From an uncultured Holophagaceae bacterium (GTDB lineage Bacteria; Acidobacteriota; Holophagae; Holophagales; Holophagaceae), in the NCBI GenBank assembly GCA_903840385.1, contig CAIMFT010000088.1, forward strand, positions 1 to 51,482: 51,482 nt of DNA, in the 5' to 3' direction. The notes under the pieces are model-generated. The model saw only the letters and a list, made by a program, of their open reading frames with translations. It was not told the DNA's origin and did not search any database. Shown here piece by piece: positions 8,103-15,793 of the stretch. Position 1 is the first letter of the stretch. Every line of letters starts with the position of its first letter. The translations under genes were made by a program, and so were the position numbers.

Positions 8103-8119
8103 TGCGACAATATGTCGCA
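8103..8119 (-). promoter_or_regulatory. Operator-like palindrome upstream of the TonB receptor
   Basis: TGCGACA-ATA-TGTCGCA is a perfect 7-bp inverted repeat with a 3-bp centre, 50 bp upstream of the receptor ATG and within a small AT-rich patch. Its position fits an operator overlapping the promoter. It does not match the classical Fur box, so the cognate regulator is unknown. Confidence 0.6.
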
Positions 8120-8125
8120 GGCGAG

Positions 8126-8224
8126 CTAGGGCCGCTGCTGCAGCCGCTTTCGCCGGCGCAGCCAGAACCCCAGGGGACCCAGCACCAGCCAGGCCAGCAG
8201 GACCAGCTTTACGAGAGGTGACAT
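8126..8224 (-). CDS. Possible 32-residue single-span membrane peptide
   Basis: An ATG at 8224 opens a 32-codon frame ending at a TAG at 8126. The peptide begins MSPLVKLVLL, continues as a hydrophobic helix with LAWLVLGPLGFWL, and ends with the basic tail RRRKRLQQRP, a layout typical of small single-pass inner-membrane proteins. It lies between apt and the TonB receptor, on the same strand as both. No convincing Shine-Dalgarno is visible, and a hairpin (8229-8242) sits just before the start, which lowers confidence. It is too short to be picked up by ordinary ORF cut-offs. No function can be assigned; a link to the iron-uptake pair is only positional. Confidence 0.35.
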   Translation of the reverse strand: MSPLVKLVLLAWLVLGPLGFWLRRRKRLQQRP

Positions 8225-8228
8225 CAGA

Positions 8229-8242
8229 GGGCCGCTCGGCCC
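8229..8242 (-). terminator. Short GC hairpin downstream of apt
   Basis: GGGCCG (8229-8234) pairs with CGGCCC (8237-8242) around a 2-base centre, 17 bp after the apt stop. There is no T-run, so termination activity is uncertain. Confidence 0.35.
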
Positions 8243-8258
8243 GGGCGGTCCCCCCTCA

Positions 8259-8783
8259 CTAGTACCTCAATACGCTGAAGACCGGCAGCCCCTCGACCTT
8301 CTCGCGGCCCGGCAGCAGGGCCAGCTCGATGAAGACAGTAAGGGCCACGGGGTGGGCGCCGGTGGCCTGGATGAGGCGCTGGGCGGCGGCGGCGGTGCCA
8401 CCGGTGGCCATGACGTCATCCACGATGAGCACCCGGTCGCCGGGGCCGAAGGCATCCCGGTGGATCTCCAGGGCGTCCGTGCCGTACTCCAGGCCGTAGC
8501 CCTCCCGGTAGGTGGGCAGGGGCAGCTTGCCGGGCTTGCGGGCGGGCACGAAGCCCACGCCCAGCTTCTGGGCGAGGGCGCTGCCGAAGATGAAGCCCCG
8601 GCTCTCCAGGCCCAGCACGTGGGTGGGCTGGAGGTTGAGCACCGGCTCCGCCATGGCGGCGATGGCCTTGGTGAAGGCCGCGGCGTTGGCCAGCAGCGGT
8701 GTGATGTCCCGGAAGAGGATCCCCGGGATGGGGAAGTCCGGCACGTCCCGGACGAAGGAGCTGAGGAAGGCGGCTGAGGACAT
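8259..8783 (-). CDS. apt: Adenine phosphoribosyltransferase
   Basis: 174 residues from the ATG at 8783 (MSSAAFLSSFVRDVPDFP), preceded by a GAAGG ribosome-binding site; an upstream start at 8834 would add 17 residues that the family lacks. The enzyme makes AMP from adenine and PRPP in purine salvage. Visible signatures are the N-terminal DFPIPGILFRDITPLL, the ESRGFIFG substrate loop, RKPGKLP, and the PRPP-binding VLIVDDVMATGGTA. The length matches bacterial Apt. It is read in the same direction as surE, 90 bp downstream of it, so the two nucleotide-metabolism genes may share a transcript. Confidence 0.95.
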   Translation of the reverse strand: MSSAAFLSSFVRDVPDFPIPGILFRDITPLLANAAAFTKAIAAMAEPVLNLQPTHVLGLESRGFIFGSALAQKLGVGFVPARKPGKLPLPTYREGYGLEYGTDALEIHRDAFGPGDRVLIVDDVMATGGTAAAAQRLIQATGAHPVALTVFIELALLPGREKVEGLPVFSVLRY

Positions 8784-8873
8784 GGTTACCTTCGCATCCC
8801 GAATAAGCGGGGAGGCGAGCATGGCACAACCCATCCGGCCCAGTCCAGCCTGTCTGCGGGGCTTGGCGCGGTG

Positions 8874-9623
8874 CTAGGCGTTGAAGGCCGTGTGAAAGTC
8901 AGCCTGGCGGGCCAGGGTCTCGGGGCAGCCCAGGTCCAGGCGCAGGGGCGTGACGCTGGCGTAGCCCTCGAAGACGGCCTCGGCATCGCTGCCGGCAGCC
9001 TTGGCGTAGGTGGGCCCCGCATCACCGCCGATCCAGTAGTAGGGCATGCTGCGGGGGTCCGTGCGGCGCTCCACCAGGTCGTGGTAGGCCCGGCTGTCCT
9101 GGCCCGTGAGGCGGAAGCCCTTGGGCTCGTCCTTGGGGAAGTTCACATTCCAGATGCGGTTGGCCGGCAGGTCCATGGTCTCCCAGCGCTCCAGGAAGCG
9201 GGTCACCCAGGGCAGGGCCACATCAAGGCTGCCGCCGGGATGGATGGAGAAGGCCGCCGCCCGGGCCCCCTGCAGGCGGCCCTCGAAGGCCGCGCCCACG
9301 GTGCCGGAGTAGAAGACATCCTCGCCCAGGTTGAAGCCGTGGTTGATGCCCGACAGCACCCAGTCCGGCCGGCGGCCCAGGACCTCCCAGACACCCAGCA
9401 GCACGCAGTCCACGGGGGTGCCATCACAGGCCACGCGCTCGGGGCCCACCTCGTTCAGGCGGAGGATGTTGTGCAGGCTCAGGGCCGAGGAGATGGCCGA
9501 GCGGTTGCGGTCGGGGGCCACGGTCACCACCCGCCCGAAGGGGGCGGCCGCCTTCGCCAGGGCCGCAATCCCCGGGGCCCAGAGGCCGTCATCGTTGGTG
9601 AGCAGGATCAGGCGTTCAGACAT
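8874..9623 (-). CDS. surE: 5'/3'-nucleotidase SurE
   Basis: 249 residues, typical for SurE, a metal-dependent phosphatase that removes phosphate from nucleoside monophosphates and is linked to stationary-phase survival. Diagnostic elements are LLTNDDG at residues 6-12 (metal-binding Asp pair), APDRNRSAISSALSL with the conserved Ser, DGTPVDCVLLG, and the metal-site loop SGINHGFNLGEDVFYSGTVGAA. The gene lies between sulP and apt on the minus strand. In other bacteria surE often neighbours pcm; no pcm is present here. Confidence 0.95.
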   Translation of the reverse strand: MSERLILLTNDDGLWAPGIAALAKAAAPFGRVVTVAPDRNRSAISSALSLHNILRLNEVGPERVACDGTPVDCVLLGVWEVLGRRPDWVLSGINHGFNLGEDVFYSGTVGAAFEGRLQGARAAAFSIHPGGSLDVALPWVTRFLERWETMDLPANRIWNVNFPKDEPKGFRLTGQDSRAYHDLVERRTDPRSMPYYWIGGDAGPTYAKAAGSDAEAVFEGYASVTPLRLDLGCPETLARQADFHTAFNA

Positions 9624-9650
9624 GGAGCCAGTGTAGCAACAGGGGCGGGG

Positions 9651-11447
9651 TCAGCCGGCTTCCAGCACCTGGGAGAGGCGGCGGTCGAGGGGCAAGGCTG
9701 CTGGGATTGGCAGGGCCGCCAGGGCAGGCTGGGGACAGGCGAGCACCTGCTGCTCGGCACAGAGGAGGGCGGCCTCGAGCGTCTGGAAGGCTGCGCCCAG
9801 GCCGCTACCCGGGGCTCCGGCGGGGGCCTCCTGCCAGGAGGCGGCGGCGCCGCAGATCAGCAGCTCCTTCCCGGCGGCGCGGAACCGACTCGCGGCCTGG
9901 CCCAGGACGCCGAGGGCTGAGCTGTCGATGGTGCGCACGCTGCGGCAGTCCAGGATCACCAGGTCGGCGTCGCCCTCGGTGGTGCGGAGCTCCTCGGCCA
10001 GCTTCTGGGCGTTGCCAAAGAAGAGCACCCCCTGCAGCTCGAGGATGGCGAGGGTGCCAGCCCAGGCACCCAGGCATCGCTCCTCTGCGGCAGAGCGAGC
10101 CTGCACCGGGGGCAGGAGGAGGTGGTTACGCCGGGTGGCCACCTCGGGGCGGCTCATGTCTAGCATGAACAGTATGCAGGAGAGGCCCACCCCGACCCCG
10201 ACCCCTGCCACCGGCTGACCCAGCAGGGTGGCCAGGAACACGGCCACCACCACGGCGCTGTCCCGCAGGGCCCGCTGGCGCTTTTCAGCATCCCGGGAGG
10301 TGAGGGCCAGGTGGATGACCTGGAAGCTCCAGCGGTCCACCAGGCGAATGGCCAGGGTGCAGAGGATGGCCGCCAGCACCACCCGGGGCAGCAGGGCCAG
10401 GGCCGGAGGGAAAGCCACCCCCGCCAGGAAGAGCACGGCGCAGTTGGCCAGGGTGGAGATCCGGGTCCGGCCTCCGGCCTTCTGGTTGGCCATGGACACC
10501 GACAGGGAGGTGGAGATGGCCAGGCCACCGACCAGGGCCGACACGAGGTTGCCCACGCCCTGCCCTAGCACGTCCCGCTTGGGATCCACCGGGATGTCGG
10601 CCACGAACTGGGCTGTCCGTAGGGCGAAAAAGGTATCCAGGGTCCCCACCAGGGCCAGGGTGATGGAGCCCAGCAGGATGGCCCGGGGCAGGTCTGGCCC
10701 ATGGAGCAGCAGGGGCAGTGCACCCCACTCCAGGTGGGGTAGCACCCGCAGGGCGTGAGGGGGGACGGACCCGATCACCCCGCCCAGCTCGGTGGTCGGG
10801 AGCAGGTGCCCCAGGACGTGGAAGCCCGCCGTCCCCACCAGCAGGCCCGCCAACAGGTTGGGCACCATAGCAAAAGAGCGCCCCAGCACCAACATGAAGG
10901 CCACCAGACCGCCGCCGAAGAGGGTGGCCCAGGGGTGGGGGAACAGGGTGTCGAAGCGCCACCCGGTGGCCCCGGGGCCCAGCAGCGCGGGGACTTGATG
11001 CCAGGCAATGAGCGTCGCCACGCCCGTCACAAAGCCTGCCATGACGGGATGGGGCACGAACTGCATGGCCCGGGCCATGCCGGTGTAGGCGAAGAGCAGC
11101 TGCCACAGGCCCGCCAGCAGGACGCAGAGGGTCATGGCCAGGACCAGGGTGGCACCCGTCACGCCCGGCAGTGCCGTCAGTCCCAGCAGGATGCTGCCCT
11201 GGATGACGCAGATGGGGGTGGTGGGGTAGCTGACCACGAAAGAGGAGCGCCGCACCAGCGCCGCCACCGCACCGCCGGCGATGGCGCAGAGGAGACCCGC
11301 CAGAGCCGCCTCCGGGACCGTGTCCACACCGAGCGGCGCAAAGGCCAGCACCCCAGCGCCCACGCAGAGCGGCAGGGTCAGGCAGGCCGAGATGAACCCA
11401 GCGCCCGCTTCCCGCAGCCAGCTCTCGTACTGCATCGCCAGCTTCAT
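9651..11447 (-). CDS. SulP-family anion transporter with STAS domain
   Basis: 598 residues. About ten to twelve hydrophobic segments fill residues 15-440, including the conserved GTLDTFFALRTAQ and NLVSALVGGLAISTSLSVS regions of the SulP/SLC26 core. A cytoplasmic STAS domain follows (about 460-560) with LELQGVLFFGNAQKLAEEL and the regulatory VRTIDSSALGVLG loop. SulP proteins carry sulfate, bicarbonate or dicarboxylates; the substrate cannot be told from sequence. The N-terminal helix is less canonical than in typical SulP proteins, and there is a tail of about 45 residues after STAS. It sits 30 bp after a 59-residue gene, with a GGAG Shine-Dalgarno, and downstream of a two-component pair that probably controls it. 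Confidence 0.88.
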   Translation of the reverse strand: MKLAMQYESWLREAGAGFISACLTLPLCVGAGVLAFAPLGVDTVPEAALAGLLCAIAGGAVAALVRRSSFVVSYPTTPICVIQGSILLGLTALPGVTGATLVLAMTLCVLLAGLWQLLFAYTGMARAMQFVPHPVMAGFVTGVATLIAWHQVPALLGPGATGWRFDTLFPHPWATLFGGGLVAFMLVLGRSFAMVPNLLAGLLVGTAGFHVLGHLLPTTELGGVIGSVPPHALRVLPHLEWGALPLLLHGPDLPRAILLGSITLALVGTLDTFFALRTAQFVADIPVDPKRDVLGQGVGNLVSALVGGLAISTSLSVSMANQKAGGRTRISTLANCAVLFLAGVAFPPALALLPRVVLAAILCTLAIRLVDRWSFQVIHLALTSRDAEKRQRALRDSAVVVAVFLATLLGQPVAGVGVGVGLSCILFMLDMSRPEVATRRNHLLLPPVQARSAAEERCLGAWAGTLAILELQGVLFFGNAQKLAEELRTTEGDADLVILDCRSVRTIDSSALGVLGQAASRFRAAGKELLICGAAASWQEAPAGAPGSGLGAAFQTLEAALLCAEQQVLACPQPALAALPIPAALPLDRRLSQVLEAG

Positions 11448-11477
11448 CGCGGCTCCGCTCCCTCAGGACCGGTGAGC

Positions 11478-11657
11478 CTAGTCCCGGTTCTGCTCGGCAG
11501 AGAACGGATCGCGGGTCAGGGTGGTCCGCTGGCCGACGGCGGCGAAGGCGTGCACCAGACGCCGGAAGGCGGCGAGGAGGCCCGAACCAGCAGCGTTGAG
11601 CGAGGGGGTGGTGGGGATGGTCTGCAGGACAACCGGGGGGTGGGCGGAGACGTGCAT
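11478..11657 (-). CDS. Unrecognised 59-residue protein upstream of sulP
   Basis: A 59-codon frame starts at an ATG at 11657 that follows a perfect GGAGG Shine-Dalgarno by six bases. Nearly every codon ends in G or C, as in the neighbouring genes. The protein starts MHVSAHPPVVLQTIPTT, has a possible amphipathic helix in SGLLAAFRRLVHAFAAV, and ends in a polar tail (TRDPFSAEQNRD). There is no signal peptide or clear transmembrane segment. It ends 30 bp before sulP and is read in the same direction, so co-transcription is likely. A longer overlapping frame (11516-11761) lacks a ribosome-binding site. I do not recognise the family; a regulator or accessory of the transporter is a guess from context. 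Confidence 0.65.
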   Translation of the reverse strand: MHVSAHPPVVLQTIPTTPSLNAAGSGLLAAFRRLVHAFAAVGQRTTLTRDPFSAEQNRD

Positions 11658-11751
11658 GGGGAACCTCCAACCAGGGTTGCGAAGGGGCCGAACCTCGACC
11701 CAGCGAACCGCTGATGGCCCATGTTGGGATCAGTCACGATCCGGCGGCAGA

Positions 11752-11763
11752 GCATGATCATGC
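11752..11763. promoter_or_regulatory. Palindrome GCATGATCATGC, copy 1
   Basis: A perfect 12-bp palindrome about 95 bp upstream of the 59-residue gene and sulP, next to an 8-T run (11765-11772). The same palindrome recurs at 12507-12518 upstream of the NarL-type regulator gene, sharing 14 bp in opposite orientation (GCATGATCATGCTC). It is a candidate binding site for that regulator. Confidence 0.6.
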
Positions 11764-11800
11764 GTTTTTTTTCTTAATTCATGCACTGCCCTGCTGGGGT

Positions 11801-12451
11801 TCAGGAGATCAATCCCTGCCGCAGGGCCTTGCTCACCGCCTCCGACTTGGAGTGGACGTGCAGCTTGTCGTAGATGCTGCGGATGTGGTTGCGGACGGTG
11901 TTCTCGCTGACGTTCAGGAGATCCCCGGCTTCGCCGTAGCCATGCCCCTCGGCCAGCAGCGCCAGCAGCTGAGTCTCTCGGGGGGTGAGCTGGCGGTCCG
12001 ACTGCTCGGGCCGGGGGGTGCGGCGGAACAGCACCACCACCTTGCGGGCGATCTCCGGGGACATGGGGGAGCCCCCTTCCTTGGCTTCCTGGATGGCCTC
12101 CAGCAGCCGCACCGGGGGCGTCTTCTTGAGCAGGTAGCCCGCCGCCCCATTGCAGATGGACTCGAACACGCTCTCCTGTTCGCCATAGACGGAGAGCATC
12201 AGGACCTCGATGGCGGGCCAGCGGTCCTTGATGATCCGCACCCCTTCCCGCCCGGACATGCCCGGGAGGTTGATGTCCATCAGGAGGACATCGGGCTGGG
12301 CCAGGGCCAGGGCGGGGAGGGCGTCCTCCACGCACTCGTAGGCCCCGATGCAGCTGAAGCCGGGGCTGCCGTGGATCAGGAGGCGCAGACCCTCCCGGGT
12401 TGAGCCGTCATCCTCAACCAGGGCCACCGTGACTGCCGACCGTTCGCTCAT
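11801..12451 (-). CDS. NarL/LuxR-family response regulator
   Basis: 216 residues from the ATG at 12451 (MSERSAVTVALVEDDGS), where the receiver domain begins; the open frame continues upstream into the kinase gene without sense. The receiver domain (about 1-120) has the acidic EDD pocket, the phosphorylated Asp in DVLLMDINLPGMSG and the KK of GYLLKKTPP. The LuxR-type helix-turn-helix (about 148-210) begins with LTPRETQLLALLAEG and includes SENTVRNHIRSIYDKLHV. Such proteins dimerise and bind palindromes when phosphorylated. The cognate kinase is the propeller kinase immediately upstream. The same 12-bp palindrome occurs before this gene and before the sulP unit, suggesting autoregulation and control of the transporter. 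Confidence 0.92.
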   Translation of the reverse strand: MSERSAVTVALVEDDGSTREGLRLLIHGSPGFSCIGAYECVEDALPALALAQPDVLLMDINLPGMSGREGVRIIKDRWPAIEVLMLSVYGEQESVFESICNGAAGYLLKKTPPVRLLEAIQEAKEGGSPMSPEIARKVVVLFRRTPRPEQSDRQLTPRETQLLALLAEGHGYGEAGDLLNVSENTVRNHIRSIYDKLHVHSKSEAVSKALRQGLIS

Positions 12452-12506
12452 CCTGGGCCTGGGGGGTGTGGTCCCATGGTAGGGCCAAAGCGGATTGGGG
12501 GGGATG

Positions 12507-12518
12507 GCATGATCATGC
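12507..12518. promoter_or_regulatory. Palindrome GCATGATCATGC, copy 2
   Basis: Identical to the palindrome at 11752-11763. It contains the stop codon of the propeller kinase gene (12513-12515) and lies 56 bp upstream of the regulator ATG, so the regulator may have its own promoter here in addition to read-through from the kinase. Confidence 0.55.
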
Positions 12519-15500
12519 TCCCCTGGTTCGGAGCGGCGCTTCGAGGCGGACCACGGTGCCCGCAGCGCCCGAGTCGATGCGCAGGCGTCCGCCCATCTCC
12601 CGGGCCCGGGCCTGCATGTTGACCAGACCTCGCCCTCGACGGCTGGCAGAGGTATCCCTGGAGGGGGGTTGCGCCGGCATCCCCGTGCCATCGTCCCGGA
12701 CCAGGGCTGTCACCTTGCCCTGGGCCACGGTTACCTGGAGGTGCAGGGACCGGCACCCGGAGTGCTTCACGGCGTTGTTGATGGCCTCCTTCAGGATCAG
12801 GTAGAGGCCCCGCCGCTGCTCGGGGGTGAGCTTGATGCGGGCCGGGTCCTCGGGCAGCTGGATGGTCCAGCGGATCTCCTTGGCCTCGAGCACCCCGGCG
12901 GCAAACTGGCCCACCCGGGCCAGGCAGTGCTTGAGGTCGTCCCGCCGCGGATCGATGGACCACACAATCTCGGACATGGAGTCCACGAGCTCCCGGGAGG
13001 AGTCGGCGATCTCGGACAGGAAGCGGGCCGTCTCCGGCTGGTCCTCCGGGGTGCGCCGCTTGACCACCTCGCTGAGGATGGCGATGCGGGAGAGGCTGGC
13101 GCCGATGTCGTCGTGCAGGTCGGCGGCGATGCGGGTGCGGATGCGCTCCACCGCCAGCAGGTTCTGGAGGCGGTAGCGGTAGCCCAGCCAGCCCAGCCCC
13201 AGGAGGCCCCCCGCAGCCAGGGAGAGGAACCAGCCCCGCCGCCAGAGGGGTGCCAGGATGGTGAACCGGAGCTCTGCCGGGGGGTTGCTGGCGGCCCCCT
13301 CCTCGCCGATGGCCCGGACCTGGAAATGGTAGAGGCCGGGGGCGAGGTTGGCCAGATCCACGCTGCGGGCGGCCTCCGGCGGAGTCCAGTCCTGGGACAC
13401 CCCCTCCAGGCGGTACTGGTAGAGCAGGGCGCTGCCGCCCGGTCCTTCGGGGCTCGTGAAGTCGACCTGGATGCGGTTCTGCGAGTGGGAGAGGTCTGGC
13501 AGCTGCCAGTCCGCAACACCGGACTCGGGGAGGGGGCGGGGGGCGCCCCCCACCCGGAGGCCGGTCATGTAGATGGGCGGCGCCTGGGCCGGCCCGGGGG
13601 CGATGGGGACATAGCGGGACAGGCCCTCGCTCATCCCGAACCAGAGGTTGCCCTCCCGGTCTCGGAAGGCGGCCCTGGGGAGGCCGGACGCCAGGCCCTG
13701 GGCGGCGGAGAGGTGGAAGACCCGCCCATGGGCCAGGTCCAGACGGTCGATCCCTGCGCCGGTCCCTGCGTAGATCCGCCCCCACCGGTCCTCGGTCACG
13801 CTCCAGACGGAGTTGCTGGCGAGGCCCTGGGCGGTGGTGAGGGCGCGGATGCGGGGCTGGGGCGAGGTGGGGTCTTCCACCAGGCCCAGGCCGCCCAGGG
13901 AGGTGGCCATCCAGAGGCGGCCGGAGGCGTCCGTGAGCAGGGAGCGGATCCAGCCTTCGGGGACCCCCTGGGCGGCACCAAAGCGCTCGAAGCGCCCCTC
14001 CCGGAACCGGGCCAAGCCCGCCCCATTGAAGGCGACCCAGACCTGGCCTGCCTGGTCCTCGGCGAAGGCCGTGGGCAGCGAGTTGAAGAGGCGGGGCAGG
14101 CCATCCTGCTCGCGGAAGCCCTCCACCCGGTTCTGGGCCCGGCGCCAGCGGCCCAGGCCGTTGGTCATGGGGGAGGCCACGGAGAACCAGATGTCCCCCC
14201 GGCTGTCCTCGAAGAGGGCAAAGACGCTGTCGGCGCCGACGGCACCTGCCACCGTGTGGAGGCTGGGTGGGCGAGCGAGGGCGGCCTCGGCGGGGCCGGG
14301 CGCAGGGGGGAACTGGGCGAGGCCCTGGCTGGTGGCCATCCACCAGGCGCCGAGGTGGTCCTGCAGCAGGGCCTGGTTCCAGCCCCAGCCCGGGTTGAGG
14401 GGACTTGGCGGGAGCCTCCCCTTGGTGAAGCGGTTGCCCCGGAGGCTGTGGAGCCAGTAGGTCTGGCTGTCGGCTCGGCCAGCAACCAGGCTGCCCGCTG
14501 CGTCCTGGAGAATCGCATCCACCCGGGCCAGGGCCAGGCCCTCCCGCTGGGTGAAGGTGGTGAGCCCATCCCGGAGCCAGCGCTGGACCCCGCTGTCGTT
14601 GCCCAGCCAGAGGTCGCCGTTGGCCGTTTCGGCCAGGACAAACACAGGTCCCTTGATGCCCTGGTCTGGGCCATGGTTCTGGATCCGCCCGCCGTCCAGG
14701 ATGCTCAGGCCAAGGGCGGTGCCTGCCAACACCCGGCCTGGGCCCGACACCAGGAGCACCAGGATGTCGGCACTGCTGAGGCCGTCAGTCGTGGCGAAGG
14801 TGCGGAGTTCCTGGAGCCGGGCGGTGCCGGCGGAGAGCCGCAGCCTGGCCAGGCCCTTGGAGGTGGCCACCCAGAGGGTCCCATCTGGTTCGGTGCCCAG
14901 GGAGCGGATCATCCGGCTGGGTAGCCCATCGGCTTCCGTGAAGCGCAACACCCGGCCTGTGGCTTCCAGGGCATAGAGGCCGCTGCCGGTGCCGACCCAG
15001 AGGCCACCCTCCGCGCGCGCCGCCAGGGCCGAGACGATGGGGTCGTCCCACAGCTGGGTGGGCAGGCCCAGGTCCACCGGCCGCAGGGCCTCGTGGCCCG
15101 GGGTGCGGTCTACCCGGAACAGGCCGGTGCTGGTTCCGCACCACAGCACACCCCCGGGATCCTCCAGGAGGCGGCTGGGCGCCGCCTGCCCGCCGGGCAC
15201 CGCCAGGATCTTGAGCTTGCTGGAGCCCCCCTGGCTCCCGGTGGCGGCGGCATCCAGGCGGCACAGCCCCTGGCTGGTGGCAAACCAGTAGCAGCCATCC
15301 CGGGTCTGGAGGAGGTCATAGACCAGCGGCGAGGGCAGGCCCAGCTCGGTGCCGAAGCGGACAAAGGCGTGGCCATCAAAGCGGGCCAGGCCCTCGGTGC
15401 TGCCGAACCACATGAACCCATGGGCGTCACGGATGATGCGGCTGACCCCGCCCCCCGGCAGGCCATCGGCGGCGGAGAAGGAGGTGATGGGGAGGCGCTG

Positions 15501-15566
15501 GGCCCACAGGAGGGGGCCCACCAGCAGGACGAGAGCCGCCACCATCGATCGGATGCATCGCGCCAT
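12513..15566 (-). CDS. Beta-propeller (reg_prop/Y_Y_Y) sensor histidine kinase
   Basis: 1017 residues, with a GGGAAGG ribosome-binding site. A signal peptide (1-22, ending LLWAQ) precedes a large periplasmic region of repeated propeller blades, recognisable by ITRD/MWFGSTEGLARFDG-type strands (for example residues 45-65, DGLWVGT- and WVATSKGLARL-like units), then a Y_Y_Y domain (about 680-745, ending LAPGLYHFQVRAIGEEG), one membrane helix (about 765-785), a HisKA_3 domain with His818 (RIAADLHDDIGASLSRIA) and an HATPase_c domain (NAVKHSG, DDGTGMP, GRGLVNMQARA). This layout resembles the hybrid two-component systems of Bacteroidetes but without a fused regulator: the NarL-type regulator is the next gene. 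The ligand of the propeller is unknown; an anion moved by the downstream SulP protein is one possibility. Confidence 0.92.
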   Translation of the reverse strand: MARCIRSMVAALVLLVGPLLWAQRLPITSFSAADGLPGGGVSRIIRDAHGFMWFGSTEGLARFDGHAFVRFGTELGLPSPLVYDLLQTRDGCYWFATSQGLCRLDAAATGSQGGSSKLKILAVPGGQAAPSRLLEDPGGVLWCGTSTGLFRVDRTPGHEALRPVDLGLPTQLWDDPIVSALAARAEGGLWVGTGSGLYALEATGRVLRFTEADGLPSRMIRSLGTEPDGTLWVATSKGLARLRLSAGTARLQELRTFATTDGLSSADILVLLVSGPGRVLAGTALGLSILDGGRIQNHGPDQGIKGPVFVLAETANGDLWLGNDSGVQRWLRDGLTTFTQREGLALARVDAILQDAAGSLVAGRADSQTYWLHSLRGNRFTKGRLPPSPLNPGWGWNQALLQDHLGAWWMATSQGLAQFPPAPGPAEAALARPPSLHTVAGAVGADSVFALFEDSRGDIWFSVASPMTNGLGRWRRAQNRVEGFREQDGLPRLFNSLPTAFAEDQAGQVWVAFNGAGLARFREGRFERFGAAQGVPEGWIRSLLTDASGRLWMATSLGGLGLVEDPTSPQPRIRALTTAQGLASNSVWSVTEDRWGRIYAGTGAGIDRLDLAHGRVFHLSAAQGLASGLPRAAFRDREGNLWFGMSEGLSRYVPIAPGPAQAPPIYMTGLRVGGAPRPLPESGVADWQLPDLSHSQNRIQVDFTSPEGPGGSALLYQYRLEGVSQDWTPPEAARSVDLANLAPGLYHFQVRAIGEEGAASNPPAELRFTILAPLWRRGWFLSLAAGGLLGLGWLGYRYRLQNLLAVERIRTRIAADLHDDIGASLSRIAILSEVVKRRTPEDQPETARFLSEIADSSRELVDSMSEIVWSIDPRRDDLKHCLARVGQFAAGVLEAKEIRWTIQLPEDPARIKLTPEQRRGLYLILKEAINNAVKHSGCRSLHLQVTVAQGKVTALVRDDGTGMPAQPPSRDTSASRRGRGLVNMQARAREMGGRLRIDSGAAGTVVRLEAPLRTRGA

Positions 15567-15793
15567 GGAGCCTTCCCTGCAGCGGCGGGGGTCAAGGGAT
15601 TGGATTGAGGAAAAGCCGATGGTAGCCGCAGTATTCGCAGGTTCTGTCTAATTTGTGGGCACGGACTGGGCGCTCTGTCCTGCCCCGGTTGTGGCCCCTG
15701 CCCCGGCCATGAAACACTCGGACCCACCATTCCACGATTGTTCTTGGGTTGTTTTGCGGCTGGGCAGCGCCCCGCCGAGCTATGGGAGGGACC

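Noticed and set aside
11516..11761. 81-codon frame overlapping the 59-residue gene
   Set aside because: No ribosome-binding site and poor codon bias compared with the 11478-11657 frame, which has GGAGG at the right distance.
15650..15675. Sigma-54 promoter (GG-N10-GC) before the CoA-transferase operon
   Set aside because: The -12 element reads GGGC instead of TTGC and the -24 lacks the leading T; the match is within chance for this GC content.
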